The translations under genes and the position numbers were made by a program. The notes under the pieces are model-generated. The model was not told the DNA's origin, ran no database searches, and saw only the letters and a program-made list of their open reading frames with translations. Source: Chloroflexota bacterium (GTDB lineage: Bacteria > Chloroflexota > UBA11872 > VXOZ01). Taken from it: 54,119 nucleotides of DNA. Shown here piece after piece: positions 35,561 to 45,238 of the stretch (the stretch's first letter is position 1; each line of letters opens with the position of its first letter). The stretch is from contig JAPPLM010000050.1 in the NCBI GenBank assembly GCA_028874195.1, positions 1 to 54,119 on the forward strand. Direction: 5' to 3'.

Positions 35561-36325
<765 letters not shown>

Positions 36326-36458
36326 AGCAGGTCCTTTCAGATTGCAAGTACAGTGATCTCAAAGACGTATGTGCAATGCCAGTCCCGTCTCAGTTCTTCC
36401 GTAGAGGATATAGAAAGAATCGAACTTGCTGGCCAGCTCGACCCACGAAAGACATTGC

Positions 36459-36863
36459 TTACCGTCGAGGTTGGTAGAGAACAAGACCCGGCAGGTCTTG
36501 ATAGTCGGCGATGTTGCGTGTGACGAGGACAAGATCATATGTGAGAGCTGTCGCCGCGATGATGAGGTCTAAAGCTCGTTGCTGGGGTCGCTTTCCTTGC
36601 TTTCTGAGTGATTCCCTAAGCTGGGCGCATCGCTCCGCAACAGGGCGCGAAAACGGGAGCACCGGTATTGCCGCTACGAGGGCTTCGAATTGCGCTGACG
36701 CCGCGTTTGCATCCTGGCTCCGCAATACGCCTTGGTAGACCTCCATATACGTGACAATGCTGATGGCGATGCCCTCTTGCGCAAGGCGGTCTACGAGTTG
36801 CAGCGCTTCTGCTTCTTGACCGAGGTAGTCAATTACCCAGTCTGAATCTATAAGATAGGGCAT
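36459..36863 (-). CDS. vapC: VapC-type PIN-domain toxin
   Basis: The 134-residue protein has the PIN acidic residues in order: Asp6 in YLIDSDWVIDYL, Glu41 in SIVTYMEVYQG, Asp99 in RALDLIIAATAL and a final Asp120 in TRNIADYQDL. PIN toxins are Mg-dependent ribonucleases that typically cut tRNA or rRNA and are held by their antitoxin. It starts three bases after the stop of the antitoxin gene on the same strand, forming a complete module. Confidence 0.9.
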   Translation of the reverse strand: MPYLIDSDWVIDYLGQEAEALQLVDRLAQEGIAISIVTYMEVYQGVLRSQDANAASAQFEALVAAIPVLPFSRPVAERCAQLRESLRKQGKRPQQRALDLIIAATALTYDLVLVTRNIADYQDLPGLVLYQPRR

Positions 36864-36866
36864 GGA

Positions 36867-37148
36867 TTAGCGGTCGGGGCGTGCGCGGCTGTCCTGCTTG
36901 CGGGCTGCATGTATGTCTTCTAGGAGACTCTTCCGATCGATGCCCGCCAAGGCGCCCATGCTTTGGAGCAACGCCTGCCTCACTTCTTCCGGGTCGTACG
37001 CGGACCAAATGTCCCGCGCGTCTTCACGCGCTAGCACATAGCGCTCTCCATCTTTATCGAGGATTACCGGCCCTCCGCCGACCTCTGCCAGCAGAAGCCC
37101 AAGCTCGCTATCAGGTGCAACCTTGATTGTCTTAGTTTCAGTCGCCAT
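36867..37148 (-). CDS. VapB-like antitoxin
   Basis: The ATG at 37148 is chosen because it opens the conserved-looking start MATETKTIKVAPDSELGLLL; the frame is open to 37199. The 93-residue protein has a short N-terminal beta-strand/DNA-binding part (GPVILDKDGERYVLAREDA). A toxin-binding tail follows (WSAYDPEEVRQALLQSMGAL, then AGIDRKSLLEDIHAARKQDS). The order antitoxin then toxin, three bases apart, is the standard module layout. It would neutralise the PIN protein and repress the operon. Confidence 0.82.
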   Translation of the reverse strand: MATETKTIKVAPDSELGLLLAEVGGGPVILDKDGERYVLAREDARDIWSAYDPEEVRQALLQSMGALAGIDRKSLLEDIHAARKQDSRARPDR

Positions 37149-37346
37149 TGAGGATTCCCCGAGCGTATTCCGATCACTGCGCTGCACACGTGCCCCCATT
37201 GATCATTATGGCACATGCCCACTGCTTACTCGTAGGAGCCGCTCTTGTTTGCCACATCTTCACACCGCCGCACAGGGGTACAGAGAACTGAACCGGCCAT
37301 TGCGACGAGACTCTTCCGGTATGACGCGAGTCAGTCGCTGTTCTCG

Positions 37347-40300
37347 CTATGAAGCGTGGGCTTTTTCCAACGCGCCGTCGCGTTCGAGCACTGCGCGCAG
37401 ATAGACGCCGGTGTAGGAGTGGGGCAGGTGAGCGAGCGTTTCCGGCGTGCCTTCGGCGACCATTTCGCCGCCGGCGTCACCGCCCTCGGGGCCGAGATCG
37501 ATCACCCAGTCCACGCACTTGATTACTTCCAGGTTGTGCTCGATCACGATCACCGTATTGCCGGTGTCCACCAGGCGTTGCAGCACCTCCAGCAGGCGTT
37601 CCACGTCGGCGAAGTGCAGGCCGGTGGTCGGCTCGTCCAGGATGTAGAGCGTGCGGCCGGTGGCGCGTTTGGATAGTTCGGCGGCCAGCTTGATGCGCTG
37701 TGCTTCGCCGCCGGAGAGCGTGGTGGCGGGCTGTCCCACGCGCATGTAGCCCAATCCCACGTCCACGAGCGTTCTGAGCTTGTTGTGAATGCTGGGGATG
37801 TTTTCGAAGAAAGCGTTTGCCTCTTCTATTGTGAGGTCGAGCACGTCGGCGATGGTCTTGCCCTTGTATGTGACCTCCAGCGCCTCGCGGTTGTAGCGCT
37901 TGCCTTCGCAGACCTCGCAAGGCACGTAGACGTCCGGCAGGAACTGCATCTCGATCTTGATGATGCCGTCTCCGCGGCAGGCCTCGCAGCGGCCGCCCTT
38001 GACATTAAAGGAGAAGCGCCCCGGTTTGTAGCCGCGCACACGCGCCTCCGGCGTCTTGGCAAAGATCTCGCGGATGGGCGTGAACGCGCCGGTATACGTG
38101 GCTGGATTCGAACGCGGCGTGCGCCCGATGGGCTGTTGATTGATATCGATGACTTTGTCGATGTTTTCCAGGCCCAGGATCGCGTCGTGGGGGCCGGGTC
38201 GCTCGCGGCTGTTGTAGATCTCCTGCGCCAGGCGGCGGTAGAGCACGTCGATAACCAGCGAACTCTTGCCGGAGCCGGATACGCCGGTCACGCCGATGAG
38301 CCGGCCCAGCGGGAAGTCCACGTCAATGCTCTTCAGGTTATTGGCGCGGGCGCCTTTGACGGTAATCCTCGCTCTTCCCGCAGGTTCTGAACTCGCCGCT
38401 GGCGTTCGCCCTGAGCCCTTTGCTCCCGTTCGTCCTGACCCTCCCGCAACCGTTCGCCCTGAGCCTGTCGAAGGGCCGCGCCGTTCCTGCGGCACCGGAA
38501 TTACCCGCTGACCCGTAAGATAGGCCGCAGTCAGCGATTCATCCACCACCATCACGTCTTCCAACGGCCCCGCCGCCACGACGCGGCCGCCGTGCTCGCC
38601 GGCGCCGGGCCCAATGTCGATCACGTGATCGGCAGCGCGGATCGTCTCCTCGTCGTGCTCCACCACCAGTACGGTATTGCCGAGGTCGCGCAGACCGTTC
38701 AGCGTTGCAATGAGTCGGCGATTATCGCGCTGGTGCAAGCCAATGGACGGCTCATCCAGAATGTAGAGCACGCCCACCAGACCGGAGCCGATCTGGGTGG
38801 CCAAACGGATGCGCTGGGCCTCGCCGCCAGAGAGCGTCGCGGTAGCGCGGTCCAGGGTGAGGTAGTCCAGCCCCACGTTTTCCAGGAAATGTAGCCGCGC
38901 CTCGATCTCCTTCAGAATCTGGCGTCCGATCAGGCGTTCCCGCTCGCTGAGCGGCAGCGCCTCGAACCACGCGCGGGCGTCCTTCACTGCATACGCAGTA
39001 ACTTGCGCGATGGTGTGGGCGTTGATGGTTACGGACAAGCTCTCCGGCTTCAGACGCGCCCCCCGGCAGGCGGGACAGGGCTGCACGGTCATGAAGCGCT
39101 CGATCTCCTGGCGCATGTAGTCGGAATCCGTCTCCTTGTAACGCCGCTGAAGGTTGGGAATCACCCCTTCAAAGTCCACCGTGAAGGTGCGCGTCTCGTC
39201 ACGCGCAGCCTTGACCGAGACCGGAATGCGCTCTTCCGTGCCGTTCAGCAGGATGTCGACGTGTTCTGTCGCCAGTTCCGCGACAGGAACGCGCAGGGAA
39301 AAGCCGTAGTGCGCCGCCACCGCCTTTACCACCTGGTAAAGGTAGCTGTCTTTGCTGGCAAGCCGCGACCACGGCAGAATGGCGCCTTCCAAAGGTGAGA
39401 GCCGCTTGTTCGGCACGATGAGGTCGGGGTCGAACACCATGGTCGTGCCGATGCCGGTGCAGTCCGGGCACGCGCCATGGGGACTATTGAAGGAAAACGT
39501 CCGCGGCTCCACCTCGCCGAGGGAGATGCCGCAGTGCACGCAGGCGAATTGCTCGGAGAAGAGGAGTTCCACCGGTCCGGGACTGGCGTCGACATCTTGT
39601 CCGTCATTCCCGCGCAAGCGGGAATCCATCTTCTCTTCGCTTGCGTCAATGGGGGTGCCCATTGCTTCCCCGTCGGATGGAATCCCGCTTTCGCGGGAGT
39701 GACGGCTGGGCGTCTTTTCGCCGTCGCCGGCATGAAGACCGGATGGATTCCGGCTTTCGCCCGAATGACGGCCAGTCGGCTTCCCGTCTTCTCCGTCATT
39801 CCCGCTAACGCGGGAATCCATTTTTTTGTCATTCCCGCTCTCTCCGTCATTACCGTGAAAACGGGAATCCATCTTCTCTTCGCTTGCGTCAATGGGGGTG
39901 CCCATTGCTTCCCCGTCGGATGGAATCCCGCTTTCGCGGGAGTGACGGCTGGGTGTGTTCTCGCCGCCGGCATGAAGACCGGATGGATTCCGGCTTTCGC
40001 CGGAATGACGGTCCAAGAGGCCCTCGCCTTCGCGGGTGTGACGCTCGGCGCCGTCCACAATCACCACCCGCACCACGCTGGAACCCAGACGCAATGCCGT
40101 CTCCAGCGAATCCGCCACCCGTGCCTTATCCGTCTCGCCGCCGCGGTTCACCAGCCGGTCCACCACGATCTCGATGGTGTGCTGCTTGTAGCGGTCGAGG
40201 GCGGGCGTCTCGTCCAGGTCGTAAACGGTGCCGTCCACGCGGACGCGCACGTAGCCCGCTTGCCGCGCGTCCTCGAACACCTGCCGGTACTCGCCTTTGC

Positions 40301-40778
40301 GGTCCTGCACGATGGGCGCCAGGATCATGTAGCGCGTGCCGTCGGGCAGGTCGAGCAGCGTATCCACCATCTGCTGGACGGTCTGCTGGGAAATCTCACG
40401 ACCGCATTCCGGGCAGTGCGGCACGCCGATGCGTGCGAAGAGCAGGCGCAGGTAGTCGTATACTTCCGTGACCGTGCCGACCGTAGAGCGCGGGTTGCGG
40501 CTGGCGCCCTTCTGGTCGATGGATATAGCGGGAGAGAGGCCGTCGATGTGGTCCACGTCCGGCTTTTCCAGCATGCCGAGGAACTGGCGGGCGTAGGCCG
40601 AGAGCGATTCCACGTAGCGCCGCTGCCCTTCGGCGAAGATGGTATCAAAGGCCAGGCTCGACTTTCCGGAACCGGAGAGCCCGGTAATGACCACCAGCTT
40701 CTCGCGGGGGATGTCGAGGTCGATGTTCTTCAGGTTGTGTTCGCGCGCGCCGCGGATGCGGATGTACTCTTCAGCCAT
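37347..40778 (-). CDS. uvrA: UvrABC excinuclease subunit A with repeat-derived insertions
   Basis: All UvrA landmarks are present. Walker A sites are GLSGSGKSS near residue 34 and GVSGSGKSS in the second half; both LSGGEAQRI signatures are present, and both Walker B ends ([15 protein letters not shown] and [15 protein letters not shown]). Zinc motifs FACVHCG...CPDC and CEACRGDG...CEVCEGKR are also intact. It recognises bulky DNA damage and loads UvrB. It has 1143 residues against about 950 usual. About 155 residues (roughly 245-400) come from palindromic repeat DNA placed between the UvrB-binding domain and [10 protein letters not shown]. About 30 more (PSTGSGRT repeats) come from class C repeats before the second ATPase half. 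Both keep the frame, so the enzyme is probably functional. Confidence 0.95.
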   Translation of the reverse strand: MAEEYIRIRGAREHNLKNIDLDIPREKLVVITGLSGSGKSSLAFDTIFAEGQRRYVESLSAYARQFLGMLEKPDVDHIDGLSPAISIDQKGASRNPRSTVGTVTEVYDYLRLLFARIGVPHCPECGREISQQTVQQMVDTLLDLPDGTRYMILAPIVQDRKGEYRQVFEDARQAGYVRVRVDGTVYDLDETPALDRYKQHTIEIVVDRLVNRGGETDKARVADSLETALRLGSSVVRVVIVDGAERHTREGEGLLDRHSGESRNPSGLHAGGENTPSRHSRESGIPSDGEAMGTPIDASEEKMDSRFHGNDGESGNDKKMDSRVSGNDGEDGKPTGRHSGESRNPSGLHAGDGEKTPSRHSRESGIPSDGEAMGTPIDASEEKMDSRLRGNDGQDVDASPGPVELLFSEQFACVHCGISLGEVEPRTFSFNSPHGACPDCTGIGTTMVFDPDLIVPNKRLSPLEGAILPWSRLASKDSYLYQVVKAVAAHYGFSLRVPVAELATEHVDILLNGTEERIPVSVKAARDETRTFTVDFEGVIPNLQRRYKETDSDYMRQEIERFMTVQPCPACRGARLKPESLSVTINAHTIAQVTAYAVKDARAWFEALPLSERERLIGRQILKEIEARLHFLENVGLDYLTLDRATATLSGGEAQRIRLATQIGSGLVGVLYILDEPSIGLHQRDNRRLIATLNGLRDLGNTVLVVEHDEETIRAADHVIDIGPGAGEHGGRVVAAGPLEDVMVVDESLTAAYLTGQRVIPVPQERRGPSTGSGRTVAGGSGRTGAKGSGRTPAASSEPAGRARITVKGARANNLKSIDVDFPLGRLIGVTGVSGSGKSSLVIDVLYRRLAQEIYNSRERPGPHDAILGLENIDKVIDINQQPIGRTPRSNPATYTGAFTPIREIFAKTPEARVRGYKPGRFSFNVKGGRCEACRGDGIIKIEMQFLPDVYVPCEVCEGKRYNREALEVTYKGKTIADVLDLTIEEANAFFENIPSIHNKLRTLVDVGLGYMRVGQPATTLSGGEAQRIKLAAELSKRATGRTLYILDEPTTGLHFADVERLLEVLQRLVDTGNTVIVIEHNLEVIKCVDWVIDLGPEGGDAGGEMVAEGTPETLAHLPHSYTGVYLRAVLERDGALEKAHAS
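38398..38480. repeat. Class C repeats inserted in frame in uvrA
   Basis: Three or four degenerate copies of CGTTCGCCCTGAGCC, the last followed by TGTCGAAGGGC, are arranged in tandem and read on the minus strand as [25 protein letters not shown]. They sit between RVIPVPQER and [12 protein letters not shown], where the family has only a short linker. Confidence 0.8.
39580..40045. repeat. Eight class A palindromes and a 240-base duplication in uvrA
   Basis: Palindromic units start at about 39601, 39677, 39744, 39793, 39844, 39921, 39984 plus a weaker one at 40025. A block including CTTCGCTTGCGTCAATGGGG and the two following palindromes occurs twice, at about 39620-39772 and 39863-40013. The copies are nearly identical and offset by 240-243 bases. 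On the minus strand the tract reads as peptides such as [15 protein letters not shown] and [10 protein letters not shown] without any stop. Confidence 0.9.
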
Positions 40779-41153
40779 GGGGGTATTGGTTTGCCTCTAC
40801 TGGCGCTGCATGAGGTATGCAGCATCACGGCGCTGCCACTCGTTGTCACTCCGAGCGCAGCGAGGAATCTAGGGTGCTAGGGCTACGAACTGCGTAGAGC
40901 ATGGCTCTAGATTCCGCGCTCTTAGCGACACTCCGCTACGCTCCGTTCGGAATGACATTTGGGTGGGGCAATGATGTGCCTAGCAGTCTCGCGAATCAGT
41001 CTCCATACTACCACGATGCGCCCCAATCAGAGCAGTCCATTGACACGCAATGCTACATTACAATACCCTTAGCGCAAGCGGAGGCGTGTATGGGCACGCC
41101 CAAGGCGCAGCGGGGCTATAGCCCCCCACCCCCGCCTAGAGAAAGGAACGGTC
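40779..41153. other. Divergent intergenic region with class B repeat
   Basis: No gene is supported. A class B pair spans 40845-40957: TGTCACTCCGAGCGCAG on the left and the inverted end CGTTCGGAATGACA on the right. TTGACA at 41040-41045 could be the -35 for the next gene, but no -10 sits at 17 bases (TACAAT at 41059 is only 13 away). An AGAAAGGAA ribosome site precedes the ATG at 41154. Confidence 0.5.
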
Positions 41154-42530
41154 ATGGAAGAGACTCGACTTTCACGCAGAACAGTACTGGCGGCAGTGCC
41201 GGTAGTTGGCGGCGCAGCTATTTTAGCCGCCTGCGGCACGGCGCAGGTTGCCGCGCCGATGGAGGAGAAGGCAGCGCCCGAGGAGAAAGCCGAAGCTGCT
41301 CCAGCGCCGGCAGAGGACGTAGAACTCACCTATCTCTCGCGCGACTCAGATAGCGCCACGGTTAAGGTGCGCGCGCTCTTCGACAAGTTCGAGGCGGCCA
41401 ATCCCAACATCACCATTACAATCCAGAATATGTCCAGTGGTGACGAAGCGAAGACCAAGCTGCTGCTCCAGGCGGCGTCGGGCGTTCCCATCGACTTCTT
41501 GCGCACGAGTTGGGGTTCGTTCGCCGACCTCATCGAAGGTGAAATCCTCTCGCCTTTGGACGACTTTTTCAAGGCCGACGGCCTGGTGCCGTCTGAACAC
41601 TTTTTGCCAAACGCTCTGACGCACTGGACTGTCGGAGGAGTCCTGTACGGGTGGCCCGGCTCCGGCAATTGCGATGCCGTGATCCTCAATAAGGCGCTAC
41701 TGGACAATGCCGGGCTTGAGCCGCCGCCCATCGATCCCACCGATGCGTCCTGGAGTATGGATAAATTCCTCGAATACGCCAAGGCGATGACAAACGGCAC
41801 CGAGCAATTTGGGCATAATGGCGGCGTCTCTGCTTCCGACGGCACGCGCGGCCACCAGCGCGGCGCGTACTTCGGCCAGATTGCCTGGGACTACGAGCGC
41901 AGTGTTGCCGTGATGGACCATCCGAAGTTTGTCGAGGGGCTGGCGTATTGGGTAGACCTCAAGCTCAAGCACCGCGTGGTGCCGCTGCCGGAGGACGCCG
42001 AAGGTCTGGGCGCGGCCGGTACCGGCCGGCGCGCCTTGTGGGAATCCGGCAAAGTGGGCATGACCATCACGAACGGCTACCGGCAAGTGGAATTTGAGGC
42101 CATCGGCGCGACTCTGCCGTTCAGCGCCGAGAAGAATATCTCCGGTCGCTCCTGGTTCCCGGCAATCCTCATCGGCTTTAGCCGCTTCCCCGATGAAACC
42201 TGGACGGTGAACCGCTGGATGATGGAGCCGGAACCGAATACGGAGTTCACCCTGGCCATGGGCCACACCATTTCGGCGGTGCAGTCTGCGGTAAACATGC
42301 CGGCGGAGCAACTCAAGGCGACCATTGGGTTCGACGCCGTCGCCCACGCGGAGCAAGTTAAATTCAGTCCGCCCTCAAGCTACGGCATGAATAGCTACCC
42401 CACCTGGGGTGAGGTCGGCACCGCGTTGCGTCCGCACTTTCAAGCGTACGACGTCGGCGAACTGACGCCTGCAGAGTACGGCCGCGTTGCCACCGACATC
42501 ATCAACGAGCTTCTCATTCCGAAGGAATAG
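41154..42530 (+). CDS. Extracellular solute-binding lipoprotein (ABC family 1)
   Basis: The 458-residue protein starts METRLSRRT-like (MEETRLSRRTVLAAV) with a twin-arginine motif and the lipobox ILAAC. An Ala/Glu/Pro linker is followed by the family 1 binding fold: SATVKVRALFDKFEAANPNI, LLLQAASGVPIDFLRTSWGS, YGWPGSGNCDAVILNKALLD, then GKVGMTITNGYRQVEFEAIG. It would capture an oligosaccharide or similar solute outside the membrane. Like the protein at 33235 it has no permease or ATPase neighbour. The two share signal architecture but not obvious sequence beyond the fold. Confidence 0.88.
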   Translation: MEETRLSRRTVLAAVPVVGGAAILAACGTAQVAAPMEEKAAPEEKAEAAPAPAEDVELTYLSRDSDSATVKVRALFDKFEAANPNITITIQNMSSGDEAKTKLLLQAASGVPIDFLRTSWGSFADLIEGEILSPLDDFFKADGLVPSEHFLPNALTHWTVGGVLYGWPGSGNCDAVILNKALLDNAGLEPPPIDPTDASWSMDKFLEYAKAMTNGTEQFGHNGGVSASDGTRGHQRGAYFGQIAWDYERSVAVMDHPKFVEGLAYWVDLKLKHRVVPLPEDAEGLGAAGTGRRALWESGKVGMTITNGYRQVEFEAIGATLPFSAEKNISGRSWFPAILIGFSRFPDETWTVNRWMMEPEPNTEFTLAMGHTISAVQSAVNMPAEQLKATIGFDAVAHAEQVKFSPPSSYGMNSYPTWGEVGTALRPHFQAYDVGELTPAEYGRVATDIINELLIPKE

Positions 42531-42593
42531 GCAGAGGCAGCGACGGCCAATTTCCTGGCTTGAGAGTGGCTCCCTGTTGGCTGGTCTATGCAT

Positions 42594-42673
42594 GTAGGGG
42601 CACGATATATCGTGCCCCTACATTGGATTTGGCGGTGTATCATAAACCGTAGCGCGGGGGCTTGTCCCCCGCG
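42594..42673. repeat. Perfect 14-base-arm palindrome followed by a class D hairpin
   Basis: The first element (42594-42621) has arms GTAGGGGCACGATA and TATCGTGCCCCTAC with no loop, a fully self-complementary 28-mer. The second (42649-42673) is a GTAGCGCGGGGGCTTGTCC type hairpin identical in type to those at 8972, 9062 and 9188. Together they fill the gap between the convergent solute-binding and amidohydrolase genes. Confidence 0.85.
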
Positions 42674-42691
42674 CTTGGATTTCTCCGCGGT

Positions 42692-43510
42692 CTAGCGCTT
42701 GGTCTTGAATAGCTCCGCCAGGTTTTCTCCCAGGATCAGACGCTTCTCCGCGTCGGTGATGGGAGTCAGGAGGACGCGGCCTAATTGGTAGGTGGCGCAG
42801 GTCCAGGGCATGTCGGAGCCGTAGAGGATTTTGTTCGCGCCGGCTATGCGCACCATTTCGGTGAAGTCGTCGCGGTAGCCCACTGAAGCCGCCGTATCCA
42901 GATAGACGTTCGGTTCTTCGGCCGCCACCATCACTAGGTCAATGGTCTTATGGGGGTTAGCCCCGGCGGCGTGGGCCACAATGAAGTGGCAGCCGGGGTA
43001 TTCGCGGGCGATGCGGCGCAGGGTGTCCGGCGTGCCGGTGCCGTGGCTGATGAGGGGCAGGCGGTGGCGGTCGGCCAGCTCGAACGCGGGCCGATAGCCG
43101 GGACCCTCAAAGGGGTATTGGGCCACACCCGCGTGCATCTTGATGCCCACCGCGCCGGCATCTATGCAGCGCTGCAACTCGTCCCGCACCAGCTCCGCCT
43201 CGTGAGGGTCGGGCACGCCGTAGGCCAGCAGGCGGCCGGGATACTCCCGCGCGGCTTCCAAGCTCATATCGTTGCCCTCGCGCATGTCGAACATGATTGC
43301 CATGGTGGAAAACACGCACGCCTGGTCCATGCCGATGCGGTCCATGGTGGCCACCATGCCCGCGGCGTCGTTGTAGGTCTGGTAGAAGTGCGGCGCGGGA
43401 CCCAGGTGACAGTGGTTGTCGATCACCAGCGTGCCGTGGAGCGGCGTGCCGTCGAGCGCTTGCTCGCGGAGTGACGGTGCGGTGGCGGTGTGCGTATCGA
43501 CTGCTGCCAT
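42692..43510 (-). CDS. Amidohydrolase 2 family metal-dependent hydrolase
   Basis: The 272-residue protein has the metallo-hydrolase barrel motifs in order: VIDNHCHLG (His33-x-His35), GVGIKMHAG-like VGIKMHAGVAQYP, PLISHGTG, HFIVAHAAG and KILYGSDMPW (the final metal Asp). This is the Amidohydrolase_2 group, which includes decarboxylases of the ACMSD type and lactone hydrolases. The substrate cannot be read from the sequence. It is preceded and followed by repeat-bearing gaps and stands alone. Confidence 0.87.
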   Translation of the reverse strand: MAAVDTHTATAPSLREQALDGTPLHGTLVIDNHCHLGPAPHFYQTYNDAAGMVATMDRIGMDQACVFSTMAIMFDMREGNDMSLEAAREYPGRLLAYGVPDPHEAELVRDELQRCIDAGAVGIKMHAGVAQYPFEGPGYRPAFELADRHRLPLISHGTGTPDTLRRIAREYPGCHFIVAHAAGANPHKTIDLVMVAAEEPNVYLDTAASVGYRDDFTEMVRIAGANKILYGSDMPWTCATYQLGRVLLTPITDAEKRLILGENLAELFKTKR

Positions 43511-43895
43511 GGCGGTCTTCCTTGTCTGTGTGGGGTGCTGGCTGTTCTACGCGGATTTGTTGACACTGATTATACATCACCACGTTGAGTAGTCCGTTCA
43601 CACTTCGACCCTTCGACACGCTCAGGGCGAACGGATGATACTGCGCGACAGCACCCTTGCAAACACCCCCTTAGATTCCTCGCTCCGCTCGGCATGACAG
43701 TGGAAGTCATCCTGCCGCCGCTTCTGAAGGAAGTTTCGCGCTCAATAGCACGCCAATGCAACTGCACAGGCGTGGATCACCGTCTCTCCATTCCTGTGGC
43801 CTCTCATTCCGCTCGTGGTACGATACAAGTGTATAGAGCGGCTGTAGGCTACGCGCGAGCATTCGGCAAAGGCCTTGGCAAGCACAGGAGAAAAC
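43511..43895. repeat. Intergenic region with class C and class B repeats
   Basis: A class C element (43593-43635, TCCGTTCACACTTCGACC through GAACGGA) is followed by a class B copy (43673-43699, AGATTCCTCGCTCCGCTCGG then CATGACA). The right-hand 190 bases contain no recognisable gene. AGGAG sits just before the ATG of the next gene. Confidence 0.6.
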
Positions 43896-44819
43896 ATGGA
43901 CTTGTCACCGGATTCCACAAGAGGCCCAGCAGTTACAGGAAATTTGCAAGAGCGCACGCTCAACGCCGGGCAGTACGTGGCCTCGTTGCCGGAACGGCTG
44001 GTGCGCACGGCCGCGGTTGGCGCGGGCGGTCTGGTGCACGAGACTTCGGGAATGATCCTGCCGCCGCCAATCCGACGCTCCCAACTCTATCAATCCACCA
44101 TTGGCCGTTTGCTGCGCATTGTCATCGAATTCGTCGGCGGCGTTCCCAGAGAGGAATCGGCGGAAGAAATGAATGTGCAGGACCTCGCCGTGCGCAAGTT
44201 GGCAGGCAATGCCGTGGAGGTGGCGAGCGTGGTGGCCGTAGGCTGGTCGCCGCTCTGGCTGCTGGCGGCGGCTTCCGACGTCACCGGCGGCACCCGGGCC
44301 TACTTGGACGCTTTCGTATCCGAACTGAAGAGTTCGCACGTGCTGACGCCCGATGCTGACATCTCATCCGCCGACGGCCTGCTGGCGGCGCTGGAAGGCA
44401 CGTCCGGCCAGATGGCCGACACCATCGACATTCCCCCGTTGGCCCTCAATGATATGCGCTCCAGCCTGAATCAGTTCCGACAAAACGCGCAAAACCTGCC
44501 CGACCCGCGCGACATGACCCAAATCTTCGCCGAGATGAAAAGAGCGGCCTCCGAGCAAAACCGGTCGTTGTTCACGGTCTCGTCGCTGGTGGCCGCCGGC
44601 GCGATCCAGGCGGGCATTCAACTTGGCAACTTCCACCTCTTCTCGTTCTATCGCGATTCGCTATCCACGATCCGCACGGAAGGCGTGCCGGCGTATCTGC
44701 AGCGCATCAGCCAGCCCTACCTTGAGGCCGCCGCGCACCACTTGCACCCCCGCAGCGGCACGCATACGCAGCGGTTGCTTGGGAGGTTCTTCGGTCTCTT
44801 CCGCCGGGGGCGCGGATAG
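43896..44819 (+). CDS. Protein of unknown function
   Basis: The ATG at 43896 has an AGGAG five bases upstream; a TTG at 43875 is less likely. The 307-residue protein is not recognised. It is mainly helical and has a moderately hydrophobic segment near residues 115-135 (VEVASVVAVGWSPLWLLAAA). Acidic and glutamine-rich helices follow (SLNQFRQNAQNLPDPRDMTQ, then IFAEMKRAASEQNRSLFTVS), and the C-terminus is basic (RLLGRFFGLFRRGRG). No signal peptide or catalytic motif was seen. It could be a membrane-associated scaffold protein. It is upstream of coaX but separated by 419 bases. Confidence 0.65.
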   Translation: MDLSPDSTRGPAVTGNLQERTLNAGQYVASLPERLVRTAAVGAGGLVHETSGMILPPPIRRSQLYQSTIGRLLRIVIEFVGGVPREESAEEMNVQDLAVRKLAGNAVEVASVVAVGWSPLWLLAAASDVTGGTRAYLDAFVSELKSSHVLTPDADISSADGLLAALEGTSGQMADTIDIPPLALNDMRSSLNQFRQNAQNLPDPRDMTQIFAEMKRAASEQNRSLFTVSSLVAAGAIQAGIQLGNFHLFSFYRDSLSTIRTEGVPAYLQRISQPYLEAAAHHLHPRSGTHTQRLLGRFFGLFRRGRG

Positions 44820-45238
44820 GAAGATACGTCCGCTGTGAGTACTGGGGCAGCGGTAGAAGAGCATACGGACGAGCAGATTAGTATTTACAACGGGGAAGGC
44901 AAGGCTCGATAGGCTTCATAGCAACGATTAGGTTCTGTGGACATTCAATGTCATTCCGAGCGCAAGCAAGGAATCTCAAGCGTTTCGCTCCTCACGGGCG
45001 GAAGAAAGACGATTGACAAGGATACCGTTTTGCATCTATGATGGTTTGCCGTGCTGTGCAGCGCCCTACTCTAGCACCGCAGGAAGATGGATTCCCGCTT
45101 TCGCGGGAATGACGGCAATAGTGTAAACACTCCCTAGTAGACTTTGGCCGCTGGGCGCAGGTTTGCAACCTGCGCTACCGGAGTGATTTCGCTTGGGCAG
45201 GGGCGCACTTCGCGCCTTAAGCAAGAGGAAAGAGATAC
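44820..45238. repeat. Intergenic region with class A, B and F repeats
   Basis: Three different palindromes occur in 230 bases: class B at 44949-44976, class A at 45088-45115 (GATTCCCGCTTTCGCGGGAA) and a GCGCAGGTTTGCAACCTGCG hairpin at 45155-45175. No gene is supported. The coaX ribosome site (AAGAGGAAAGAG) lies at the right end. Confidence 0.7.

Noticed and set aside
39580-40045. CRISPR array
   Set aside because: The repeats are palindromic, unevenly spaced, themselves duplicated with their spacers, and lie inside a coding frame; no cas genes are present.
39477-40880. A 467-codon open frame antisense to uvrA across the repeat tract
   Set aside because: It exists because the palindromes lack stops on both strands. 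Outside the repeats it is a shadow of conserved UvrA sequence.
42594-42621. Intrinsic terminator
   Set aside because: The 28-base palindrome is perfect but has no loop to speak of and no T-run on either side; treated as a repeat.
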